Below, piece by piece: positions 1-7,138 of a stretch of 7,437 nt of DNA. The stretch covers positions 1 through 7,437 of the forward strand of contig JAFOYS010000271.1 of the NCBI GenBank assembly GCA_017391435.1. Reading direction: 5' to 3'. The stretch's first letter is position 1. Every line of letters starts with the position of its first letter. Made by a program: the position numbers and the translations under genes. This DNA comes from Alistipes sp. Lineage in GTDB: Bacteria > Bacteroidota > Bacteroidia > Bacteroidales > Rikenellaceae. Under the pieces are notes generated by a model. That model searched no databases, was not told the origin of the DNA, and saw only the letters and a program-made list of their open reading frames with translations.

Positions 1-1186
1 CCTGATTTTTGGCCGTATACTCCTTAGAGATTTGGCTTACGGCGGCAAGGTGTTCGCTATTATCGCGCAGAGGTACAAACCAAGCATTTAGCTCATCGTA
101 GGTTGAGATGCTTGTGGCAGCGCCCAAAGAGATCATATCGCGCGCCTCCTTAAACTTTTTATAGTTTGGACCAAAGGCTATTGGCAGACCAAAGGTTGCA
201 GCCTCAAGGGTGTTGTGGATGCCCACGCCAAAGCCTCCGCCGATATATGAGAACTCAGCATAGCTATAGACTGACGAGAGCATACCCATAGTGTCGAGAA
301 TAAGAATCTGCTTTGAGCTATCGGTATCTCTATACTGTGTATATCTCACAGCGCCGTGCTGGGCTGTCTGAGCGATTTTTGCCATACGGCCGTCATCCAT
401 CTCGTGAGGAGCGATGATGAACTTTATTGTCGGATTCTCGTTTGCAAGCTTTACAATAAGCTCCTCATCCTCACCCCAGCTTGAGCCGGCAACAAAGAGG
501 CGATTGCCTCCCTTGAATTGCTCTACGATATCAATCTTTTTTGCTGCGGCAGCAATCTGAGCCACGCGGTCAAAGCGGGTATCACCAGCAACAACGACAT
601 TATCACAACCCAAGGTACTCAGAAGCTCCATAGAGCGTGAGTCTTGAACAAAAATGGTCTCAAAAGTATCTAAGGCTGTGCGCCACATCTCTCCATAAGA
701 TTTAAAGAAGATGGAGTTGCTACGGAAGATAGCTGAGACGACAAAAGTGCGAATAGACCTTGCACGAAGCTCAGAGAGCATATTGAGCCAATACTCGTAC
801 TTGACAAAGATTGCAATCTCGGGGTGTGCAATATCTAAGAACTGCTTTGCATTCTGAGGTGTGTCAAGTGGAAGGTAGAAGATATAATCTGCCCCAGGAT
901 AGTTCTTGCGAATCTCGTAGCCAGAAGGTGAGTAGAATGTAAGCAGAATCTTGTACTCTGGCTTCTCGGCCTTAATCTTCTCTATGATAGGTCGACCCTG
1001 CTCAAACTCGCCAAGAGAGGCGACGTGTATCCAGATAACGCGACTCTTCGGGTCAATACTACTACGCATTCGCTCGAAAAGGTCTTTACGACCAGCGTTC
1101 CAGAGTCGGGCCTTTGTGTGCCACTGTGAGGCTAAGGCTACACCAACTCCGTAACACTTTATTGCTATGTTATAGAGGCACTTCAT
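1..1186 (-). CDS. waaA: 3-deoxy-D-manno-octulosonic acid (Kdo) transferase, C-terminus cut by window edge
   Basis: WaaA (KdtA) transfers Kdo from CMP-Kdo to the lipid A precursor at the cytoplasmic face of the inner membrane, an essential step of LPS core synthesis. I translated 395 codons from ATG at 1186-1184 with no stop before base 1. The family is usually 405-425 aa, so only about 10-30 residues should be missing. Visible features are a short hydrophobic N-terminal anchor (about 1-20), the SLGE motif with E60 at the position of the catalytic base known in WaaA, TFYSPSGYE (83-91), AGDTRFDR (200-207), AGSSWGEDEE (233-242), APHEMDD (259-265), and the GT-B C-terminal donor-site region GGGFGVGIHNTLEAA (316-330) followed by FGPNYKKFKEA (338-348). 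The start fits the Bacteroides WaaA N-terminus as I remember it (M-LYN-AI...). It lies downstream of an intrinsic terminator and has its own promoter-like sequence, so it is not part of the efflux operon. Confidence 0.96.
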   Translation of the reverse strand, partial: MKCLYNIAIKCYGVGVALASQWHTKARLWNAGRKDLFERMRSSIDPKSRVIWIHVASLGEFEQGRPIIEKIKAEKPEYKILLTFYSPSGYEIRKNYPGADYIFYLPLDTPQNAKQFLDIAHPEIAIFVKYEYWLNMLSELRARSIRTFVVSAIFRSNSIFFKSYGEMWRTALDTFETIFVQDSRSMELLSTLGCDNVVVAGDTRFDRVAQIAAAAKKIDIVEQFKGGNRLFVAGSSWGEDEELIVKLANENPTIKFIIAPHEMDDGRMAKIAQTAQHGAVRYTQYRDTDSSKQILILDTMGMLSSVYSYAEFSYIGGGFGVGIHNTLEAATFGLPIAFGPNYKKFKEARDMISLGAATSISTYDELNAWFVPLRDNSEHLAAVSQISKEYTAKNQ

Positions 1187-1195
1187 AACGAGCAA

Positions 1196-1227
1196 CAAAG
1201 GTAGTGTTTATTTTTGTAACTTCCAAA
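1196..1227 (-). promoter_or_regulatory. Putative Bacteroidota-type promoter of waaA
   Basis: On the minus strand TTTG (1227-1224) is followed after 20 nt by TACCTTTG (1203-1196). This matches the published Bacteroides consensus of TTTG, 19-21 nt, TAnnTTTG. The spacing and both boxes fit, and it sits in the only gap before waaA. The -7 box ends 9 nt before the waaA ATG, so transcription should start about 4-5 nt upstream of the start codon, an unusually short leader. Called by motif only. Confidence 0.6.
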
Positions 1228-1266
1228 AAATGGATATTGCCCCGCCATTATGTGGGGCAATATCCA
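1225..1266 (-). terminator. Rho-independent terminator of the efflux operon
   Basis: A perfect 13-bp inverted repeat, TGGATATTGCCCC (1231-1243) against GGGGCAATATCCA (1254-1266), encloses a 10-nt loop (1244-1253). Read on the minus strand the hairpin is followed at once by six T residues (1230-1225). The stem begins 22 nt after the stop codon of the 97-aa gene. On the plus strand no T-run follows the stem, and there is no plus-strand gene to end, so the terminator acts for the minus strand. Confidence 0.92.
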
Positions 1267-1287
1267 AATTGTATGGTAGTTAGAGCA

Positions 1288-1581
1288 TTACAGAGTTCCG
1301 CCAACCTCCCACCAGAAGGCACGAAGGCCAAGCTGTGGGTTTGCGTTGTCAAGCTCCTTGAGTGCCGCCATAAGTGGAGCGCACTGCTGGTCCTGAACAA
1401 TAGAGATTAGTGCGGAGTTCATTGTTGGCCAAACGGTGTCGCCAAGGTGAGGCTCGCCACTCTCTGTGCCGCAGCCTGTAAGCTCCTCTACGGCAGTATA
1501 ACCGCGCACGCCCAACTTCTCCATTATCTGGTGCACCTCTACATAGAGGGCCTGATTACACGAAATAAATATAGCTTTCAT
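1288..1581 (-). CDS. Small PII-like protein associated with the RND pump (PG0541-type)
   Basis: A 97-aa soluble protein with no signal peptide or membrane segment, so probably cytoplasmic. I believe it belongs to the family named after P. gingivalis PG0541 (transporter-associated protein), which lies next to the xepCAB efflux genes. That is from memory, not a search. The predicted order is strand (1-8), helix (11-24), strand (27-37), a loop GEPHLGDTVWPTMNS (42-56), strand (57-63), helix (66-81), strand (84-92). This is the beta-alpha-beta-beta-alpha-beta pattern of PII/ferredoxin-like signalling proteins. Three cysteines are visible (8, 37, 67). Its ATG follows the RND stop codon by only 4 nt, so the two are almost certainly co-transcribed and perhaps translationally coupled. 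By analogy with GlnK-AmtB, SbtB-SbtA and the DUF3240 proteins beside CusA/CzcA pumps, it may bind a small ligand and modulate the transporter. This role is inferred. Confidence 0.85.
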   Translation of the reverse strand: MKAIFISCNQALYVEVHQIMEKLGVRGYTAVEELTGCGTESGEPHLGDTVWPTMNSALISIVQDQQCAPLMAALKELDNANPQLGLRAFWWEVGGTL

Positions 1582-1585
1582 ACTT

Positions 1586-4500
1586 TTATGCGTTTAGTTT
1601 TGCGAGTTTTTTCTCCTTCTTACGCTCGTCACGAATACTCATCCAAGTAAAGAGCACTGGAATAAGGAAGAGTGTTACAAGTGTTGAGAAGGCAAGACCT
1701 GCTGCAACGACCATACCCAGCGAGTTCCACATCTCTGATCCTACGCCGTTACCAGCTGCCATAGGTACCATACCGAGCACGGTTGTAAGTGTTGTCATAA
1801 GGATTGGGCGCAGACGAGACTTACCACCAGCAACAACAGCCTCAATGATTGGCATCTTACGGCCGATAAGCAGTCGGGTGTAGTCCACAAGCACAATACC
1901 GTTGTTTACCACAATACCCACAAGCATCAGCACACCAAGAAGACCCATAACACCGAGAGCAGTGTGTGTTGACCACAGACCAAGAAGCACACCTACAACG
2001 GCAAACGGCAGTGAGAACATAATTACAAATGGGTACTTAAGTGACTCAAACTGTGACGCCATAATAACATATACAAGAATCACCATAAGCACAAGGAGCA
2101 TACCCATATCTACGAAGGTATCCATCTGATCCTCGTAGCTACCACCGAGCTTCCAAGTGATACCTGCAGGGAAATCCATCTTGTTAAGACCTGCAACTGT
2201 ACCCTCAACAATCTCAGACATTGCGTGGCCGTGACCTACTGATCCAGAGACCTTTACATAGCGGCTACGGTCCTTGCGGTCGATAGCTGGAGGGGTCTGG
2301 CTCTCAACAACTCTTGCCACATCGCGCACCTTTACGGCAGCACCTGTAGTGGTGTTGTAGAGAGTAATGTTCTCAATCTCCTCGATAGACTCACGGAACT
2401 TACGGTCGTAGCGAACAAGGATATCGTACTCCTCACCCTCCTCACGGAAGTATGATGCTGTAGCACCGTTAACACGGTTGCGGAGGAATGTACCCGCTGT
2501 AGCAACATTAAGGCCGTGCATAGAGAGCTTCTCGCGGTCAAAGAGTACCTGATACTCAGGGGTATACTCGTCACGAGAGATTGTAACCTCGGTACAGCCC
2601 TCAACCTGAAGCATAACCTCTTTGATCTGCTCTGCTACGCGGTCGGTCTGCTCAAAGTCGTATCCATAGAGCTCAATATCTACCTTACTCTGACCACCAG
2701 CGCCACCGCCCTGACCGGTCTCAATAACCTCGTAGGTGCGAATCTCAGAGTAGCCGTCAAGATCCTTACGCATAAGGTCTCCAATCTCTGCAAGACCACG
2801 CTCACGCTCGGTCTTATCTGTAAGGGTGATGTTGAACGAGATGTAGTGTGTACCGTTATCCTGAATAGATGCAAAGGCGTTGTCTGTATCTGCCACACCG
2901 AGAGTTGCGTTAAGGACAGTAATCTCTGGATAGTGCTCACGGAACTGGTTGCTGATTCTCAGGGCAAGGTCACGAGTAATCTCCTGGCGAGTACCTACAG
3001 GGAGCTTCACCTTTACTGCAATACGGCCGTTATCCTGCATAGGGAAGAACTCGGTCTTTACATTTGGTGCAATAAAGATAAATGTGCCGACAAAGAGAGC
3101 CAATGCGCCAACGAGGAATGTCTTACGGTGTGTTACGCACCAGTGAAGAGCCTTCTCGTAGATGTTATCAAGCCAGCCCATAGCTGCGTCTACATACTTC
3201 TGAAGGCTTGACTTCTTTGGATTCTGCTTCATAATCAGCGAGCAGAGTACCGGAGTGAATGTAAGCGCAGCAGCCATAGAGACAGTTAGGGTGATAGTTA
3301 CCATCCAGCCCATTGGTGTAAAGAGCACACCGGCCATACCCTCAATCATTGTCAGTGGCAAGAATACCGCGAGCGTTGTAAGGGTTGAGGCGATGATTGA
3401 CAGACCCACCTCCTTGGTTGCGAAAATTGCAGCCTGCTTTACGCGTGATCCGCGGTCAACGTGGGTAGTAATGTTCTCAAGCACCACAATGGCATTATCT
3501 ACGACCATACCGATAGAGATAGATAGTGATGACATTGTTACCACATTGAGTGACTGGTCGGTAAAGAGCAGGTAGATAAGTGCTGAGAGCATCGAAATAG
3601 GAATGGTGAGGATGATGATAAACATCGCACGCCAACGACCGAGCATCAGCATAACTACGAACATTACCACAATAAAGGTGGTAAGGATTGTATTTACAAG
3701 TGAGTTTGCAGTGTCAAGGATGTTGTCTGCAGTATCTACAACCTGCGAGATACGGATATCTGAAGGTAGGGTAGGGATAATCTTCTCCAACTCCTTCTTT
3801 ACATCCTTTGAAATCTGAACGGCATTTGCACCTGTCTGCTTCTGGATAACAATAAGACCTGTGCGCTCGCCATTGTTGTATACCTCCTGCGCGCGCTCCT
3901 GCTCAGTGTCGTTTACTGTAGCAACATCGCGAAGGTAGATATTTGCGCCACCACGACTACCGATAACAAGGCTCTTGAGCTCCTCTACAGATGTAAACTC
4001 CTGGTCTACACGCATAGAGTAGGTGTTTGAACCTACATCAATCTGACCACCAGGGATTGCGCGGTTCTCAGATGCAATAATCTGAGAGATGCCCTCAATA
4101 GTCATTCCATAAGCCTCGAGCTTGTATGGGTCGCAGTATACCTGAATCTGGCGCTCAGGAATACCCTGCACAGAAACTGTACCTACACCACTTACACGAG
4201 CAAGAGGTGTTGCAACCTGCTCATCAATAATCTTATAGAGTCCGCTCCAGCTCTCGTTTGCCTTTACAGAGAGAAGCATAATTGGCATCTCGTCAGTAGA
4301 GAACTTAAAGAGAATTGGGGTGTTTGCCTCGTCTGGCAGGTTGTTCTTTGCCATATCGAGCTTGTCGCGCACATCGTTTGTGGCAACATCGTTATCTGTA
4401 CCGTACTCAAACTGAAGGAATACTGTAGAGATATTCTCCTTTGACTTTGAAGATATGTGCTTCAGATTATCAACTCCGTTGAGGGCATTCTCCATTGGTT

Positions 4501-4693
4501 TTGAGATGTTCTCCTCAATATCCTCTGCACTTGCACCCGGATAGGCTGTAATAACCATAATATATGGTGTGTCAATTCGTGGCATAAAGTCAATTGGCAA
4601 CTTTACCAACGAGAAGACACCAAACAGCGCAACGGCGATAAAGACAAGTATCGTCGTAATCGGGTTATTGACTGCTGTTTTATAAATATTCAT
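1586..4693 (-). CDS. RND-family efflux transporter, inner-membrane pump (AcrB-like, HAE family)
   Basis: A proton-driven antiporter that captures substrates from the periplasm and inner membrane and passes them to the outer-membrane channel. Its 1035 aa is full length for the family. The layout is classical: TM1 (about 12-31), a large periplasmic loop with porter and docking subdomains (about 32-328), TM2-TM6 (about 330-485), TM7 (about 524-543), a second periplasmic loop (about 545-858), and TM8-TM12 (about 862-1016). Recognisable motifs are VKLPIDFMP (30-38), YPGASAEDIEE (51-61), GMVVDNAIVVLENI (395-408, TM4), QFESLKYPF (881-889), GIVVNNGIVLVDY (926-938, TM10) and LRPILMTT (961-968, TM11). 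A glycine-rich loop lies at 660-667. D399 matches AcrB D407, but N400 and N930 replace AcrB D408 and K940. The absence of a metal-specific signature and the HAE-like motifs suggest drugs, detergents or other amphiphiles rather than metal ions, but the substrate is not determinable. An SD-like AGG lies 6 nt before the ATG. Confidence 0.97.
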   Translation of the reverse strand: MNIYKTAVNNPITTILVFIAVALFGVFSLVKLPIDFMPRIDTPYIMVITAYPGASAEDIEENISKPMENALNGVDNLKHISSKSKENISTVFLQFEYGTDNDVATNDVRDKLDMAKNNLPDEANTPILFKFSTDEMPIMLLSVKANESWSGLYKIIDEQVATPLARVSGVGTVSVQGIPERQIQVYCDPYKLEAYGMTIEGISQIIASENRAIPGGQIDVGSNTYSMRVDQEFTSVEELKSLVIGSRGGANIYLRDVATVNDTEQERAQEVYNNGERTGLIVIQKQTGANAVQISKDVKKELEKIIPTLPSDIRISQVVDTADNILDTANSLVNTILTTFIVVMFVVMLMLGRWRAMFIIILTIPISMLSALIYLLFTDQSLNVVTMSSLSISIGMVVDNAIVVLENITTHVDRGSRVKQAAIFATKEVGLSIIASTLTTLAVFLPLTMIEGMAGVLFTPMGWMVTITLTVSMAAALTFTPVLCSLIMKQNPKKSSLQKYVDAAMGWLDNIYEKALHWCVTHRKTFLVGALALFVGTFIFIAPNVKTEFFPMQDNGRIAVKVKLPVGTRQEITRDLALRISNQFREHYPEITVLNATLGVADTDNAFASIQDNGTHYISFNITLTDKTERERGLAEIGDLMRKDLDGYSEIRTYEVIETGQGGGAGGQSKVDIELYGYDFEQTDRVAEQIKEVMLQVEGCTEVTISRDEYTPEYQVLFDREKLSMHGLNVATAGTFLRNRVNGATASYFREEGEEYDILVRYDRKFRESIEEIENITLYNTTTGAAVKVRDVARVVESQTPPAIDRKDRSRYVKVSGSVGHGHAMSEIVEGTVAGLNKMDFPAGITWKLGGSYEDQMDTFVDMGMLLVLMVILVYVIMASQFESLKYPFVIMFSLPFAVVGVLLGLWSTHTALGVMGLLGVLMLVGIVVNNGIVLVDYTRLLIGRKMPIIEAVVAGGKSRLRPILMTTLTTVLGMVPMAAGNGVGSEMWNSLGMVVAAGLAFSTLVTLFLIPVLFTWMSIRDERKKEKKLAKLNA

Positions 4694-4699
4694 TGTTAA

Positions 4700-4702
4700 C
4701 CT
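4700..4702 (-). promoter_or_regulatory. SD-like AGG before the RND gene
   Basis: In the 20-nt gap between the adaptor stop and the RND start, AGG at 4702-4700 lies 6 nt upstream of ATG 4693. It supports that start codon. Bacteroidota often lack strong SD sequences, so its strength is uncertain. Confidence 0.35.
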
Positions 4703-4713
4703 GATTAATAGAA

Positions 4714-5742
4714 CTACTTATTTACAACTTCTACCTTGCAACCGTTTGTAAGGGCGTTTACACCCTTAACAACTACAGCCTGGCCGCTCTCAACACCTGA
4801 GAGAATCTCCCACTCGTTACCAAGACGACGGCCAAGCTCAACCTTTGAGTAGCGAACAGTGCCGTCTGCCTCAAGGATATATACATAGCGGTCACCGCTA
4901 CCAAGAAGCTTGTTTACAGAGCGGTCTGGAATAACTACGCGGTTGTTCTTGCCATATGGAAGGGTTACGCGGGCAAACATACCTGGGCGTACGCGCTCAT
5001 CGTTGTTTGGAAGGGTAACCTCAGCAGCAAAGGTGCGAGTAGCGTTGTTGATAGTAGGGTAGATGCGAGAGATGCTACCAGCAAAGAGCTCGTCGCCATA
5101 AGCGTCAAGGTTTACATCAACTCTCATACCCTTGCGAACGCGTGCAAAGAGGTTCTCAGAGATGTTGATCATAATCTTTACAGGGCGAATCTGCTCGATA
5201 ACAAGCACTGGAAGACCACCAGCCATATCGCCATTGTCGTAGTTACGAGCAGTAACGATACCAGAGATAGGTGCAACAAGGGTTGTATTCTCAAGAATGT
5301 TCTCGTAGCTTGCCTTTGCAACCTCGTACTGAAGACGGCGAGCATCCCACTCAGACTTTGACGCACCACCAATCTTGTAGAGTTCGTCAGTTCGGTCGTA
5401 CTCAATCTTTGCATTGTCCATCTGAGCCTTTGACTGCACAAGGGCAGAGTTCTCAAGGCTTACAAGTGTATCGCCCTTGCGAACACGGTCGCCGACATCT
5501 ACGCGAATCTCCTTAATACGGCGTGGAGCCTGTGGTGCGATGTTGTTAACAACCTCAGCCTCAACATTTCCTGTGAAGACAACCTGCTGCACAACATCTC
5601 TTGCTGCAACAGTTGCAACCTCAACCTTTGGAAGTACTACCTCAGCAGCAGCCTCACCCTTCTTTGCGCCCTTGTCTGTAGAGCCACACGATACTGCTGT
5701 TACAGCACAGATAACAAGCAGTGAATTTACAAATTTTCTCAT
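4714..5742 (-). CDS. Periplasmic adaptor (membrane-fusion protein) of the RND pump, lipoprotein
   Basis: The HlyD/AcrA-type adaptor bridges the RND pump and the outer-membrane channel. The 342-aa protein begins with a lipoprotein signal peptide: MRKF, a hydrophobic stretch (about 5-17) and lipobox AVSC with the lipidated Cys at 19. Next come the first half of the lipoyl (barrel-sandwich) domain (about 67-98, with VDVGDRVRKGDTL at 81-93), a short alpha-helical hairpin (about 100-152), and the second lipoyl half with VAPISGIVTARNYDNGD (156-172). These are followed by a beta-barrel domain (about 187-262, with RVRPGMFARVTLP at 250-262) and a membrane-proximal domain to the end. Cys at +1 is followed by GSTD, without a clear charged surface-export signal, which fits retention in the periplasm. 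Spacing is 12 nt after the OMP gene and 20 nt before the RND gene, so it is one operon. The stop codon is TAG. Confidence 0.96.
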   Translation of the reverse strand: MRKFVNSLLVICAVTAVSCGSTDKGAKKGEAAAEVVLPKVEVATVAARDVVQQVVFTGNVEAEVVNNIAPQAPRRIKEIRVDVGDRVRKGDTLVSLENSALVQSKAQMDNAKIEYDRTDELYKIGGASKSEWDARRLQYEVAKASYENILENTTLVAPISGIVTARNYDNGDMAGGLPVLVIEQIRPVKIMINISENLFARVRKGMRVDVNLDAYGDELFAGSISRIYPTINNATRTFAAEVTLPNNDERVRPGMFARVTLPYGKNNRVVIPDRSVNKLLGSGDRYVYILEADGTVRYSKVELGRRLGNEWEILSGVESGQAVVVKGVNALTNGCKVEVVNK

Positions 5743-5754
5743 CTTTATACTGTT

Positions 5755-7104
5755 TTATTTATTATCAAAATTGTAGTCACCCAAAACCTTATCAAGCGAA
5801 ACCTTTGCTGTAAGGAAGTTGTAGATAGATTGGTTGCGCTGAAGCTCAGCCTGTGTAAGTGCAACCTGTGAGTTGTCAATATCGACAAGGGTTCCACGAC
5901 CTACATCGTAGCGCTTTACGGCAATATCGTAGCCGCGCTGTGCCTGGTCTACAGTGGCTGCAGAGGCGTGATACTTCTTTACGCTGGACTGCATATTGTT
6001 GAGATACTGAACAATACCTACACGGAGCTGACGCTCAATATTCTCGCGCTGGAGCTGAATGTTTGCAAGGTTGAGCTTCGCCTCGCGAGTAGCTGCGCGG
6101 CGCTTGTTGCCTGCAAAGATTGGAATGTTGAGCTGAAGACCTGCATATGAGTATGGGTTCCAAGCCCCCTTATTGAAGAACTTACCGTCGTTGCCAAGTG
6201 CAGTGTAGAGATAAGCCGCATTGAGCGAGAGTGATGGAACATTGGCAAGCTTTGTAATCTTTACAGCGTGCTCGAGCATCTGCTCCTGAACATCTAACTG
6301 CTTGAGAGTAGTGTTGTTCTCAAGGTTGAGCTGTGAGATGTCGTAGCTCTTGTCAAGGGCGTGAACATAGTCCATAAGTGAACCTGTAACATCGATATTG
6401 CGCTGTAGGTCAATGCCCAGCAGAGCCTTGAGCTGCCAAAGGGCCAGAGTTACGGTATACTCAGCCTCAATGACATTTGGAAGGGCATTCTGTACAGATA
6501 CATTTGAACGGATAAGGTCGTACTCTGATACCGAGCCAACATCAAACTTCTTCTTTACAATGTCGTGGTTGTCAACAGCATTGTCGTATACGCGCTGGTA
6601 GAGATCATAAGACTGCTTTGCAAGCAGAATGCCGTAGTAGGCCTTTGTAACCTGCTCTACCATATCAATACGAGATGAACGAGCCTGCTCTACAGCCAGC
6701 TCAACATCGAGAGCTGAAACCTTAAGGCTCTGCCAAAGCTGTGCGTTTACAACCGGCATACCGAGTGTAATTCCACCATTGAATGAGTTGTCGCTACCAA
6801 CCTTGATAGTCTGCGTCTGACCGCCGAAGTCCATACTCATTGTCTGCTTCTTGATCACACGCTGATAGGATGCAGTAGCGTCAATCTGCGGGTAGAGGCT
6901 TGCGTAGGTGCCCTGCTTGGCATAACGCTTGATCTCTATCTGCTGATCGGCAATCTTGATTGTCGGATTCTCGCTCAGAGCAATCTCAAGAGCCTGCTCA
7001 AGGGTGAGAACCAACTTCTGCTCTGGCTGTGCTGCACTCTGCTCCTGAGCTGAAACAGCAAAAAAGGATGCTGCAAAGCCTAACATCAACAAAAATTTTC
7101 TCAT
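5755..7104 (-). CDS. TolC-type outer-membrane efflux protein
   Basis: The trimeric outer-membrane channel of the tripartite pump. The 449-aa protein has a Sec signal peptide ending VSA|QEQ (cleavage predicted after residue 19) and no lipobox, so it is not a lipoprotein like OprM. It holds two OEP repeats. The first runs from about 32 to 230, opening with LTLEQALEIALSENP (33-47) and carrying KFDVGSVSEYDLIRS (186-200). The second runs from about 258 to 440 and carries RYDVGRGTLVDIDNSQ (398-413). Long amphipathic helices around 125-185 and 335-400 are expected to form the periplasmic tunnel. The first strand pair is near 71-118 and the second near 288-330. It is the first pump gene in the operon, 34 nt after the regulator, an order typical of Bacteroidota and unlike acrAB-tolC of E. 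coli. Confidence 0.96.
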   Translation of the reverse strand: MRKFLLMLGFAASFFAVSAQEQSAAQPEQKLVLTLEQALEIALSENPTIKIADQQIEIKRYAKQGTYASLYPQIDATASYQRVIKKQTMSMDFGGQTQTIKVGSDNSFNGGITLGMPVVNAQLWQSLKVSALDVELAVEQARSSRIDMVEQVTKAYYGILLAKQSYDLYQRVYDNAVDNHDIVKKKFDVGSVSEYDLIRSNVSVQNALPNVIEAEYTVTLALWQLKALLGIDLQRNIDVTGSLMDYVHALDKSYDISQLNLENNTTLKQLDVQEQMLEHAVKITKLANVPSLSLNAAYLYTALGNDGKFFNKGAWNPYSYAGLQLNIPIFAGNKRRAATREAKLNLANIQLQRENIERQLRVGIVQYLNNMQSSVKKYHASAATVDQAQRGYDIAVKRYDVGRGTLVDIDNSQVALTQAELQRNQSIYNFLTAKVSLDKVLGDYNFDNK

Positions 7105-7138
7105 AACTTAACTGTTTAATTTCCTTTATTTTGTATTA

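Noticed and set aside
951..1154. Short plus-strand frame inside the waaA region
   Set aside because: The minus strand here encodes WaaA with clear motifs. The plus frame has no family features.
1231..1266. Inverted repeat considered as a regulator operator or an end of a mobile element
   Set aside because: The stem has a 10-nt loop and is followed by a six-T run just after an operon end, the standard form of an intrinsic terminator. No transposase or second copy is present.
1204..1410. Plus-strand frame across the terminator and the 97-aa gene
   Set aside because: It runs through the perfect hairpin and then antisense to the PII-like gene, and the product resembles nothing. It is a shadow.
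2516..3211. 231-codon open frame on the plus strand, opposite the RND gene
   Set aside because: It lies wholly antisense to a full-length, motif-complete RND gene. Its translation has no recognisable domain or start context, and such frames arise from codon bias of the real gene.
7105..7138. Possible internal promoter between the TetR gene and the OMP gene
   Set aside because: No TAnnTTTG or spaced TTTG pair is present in these 34 nt. The only purine run (AGGAAA) is too far from the ATG to be a normal SD. Co-transcription from upstream is simpler.
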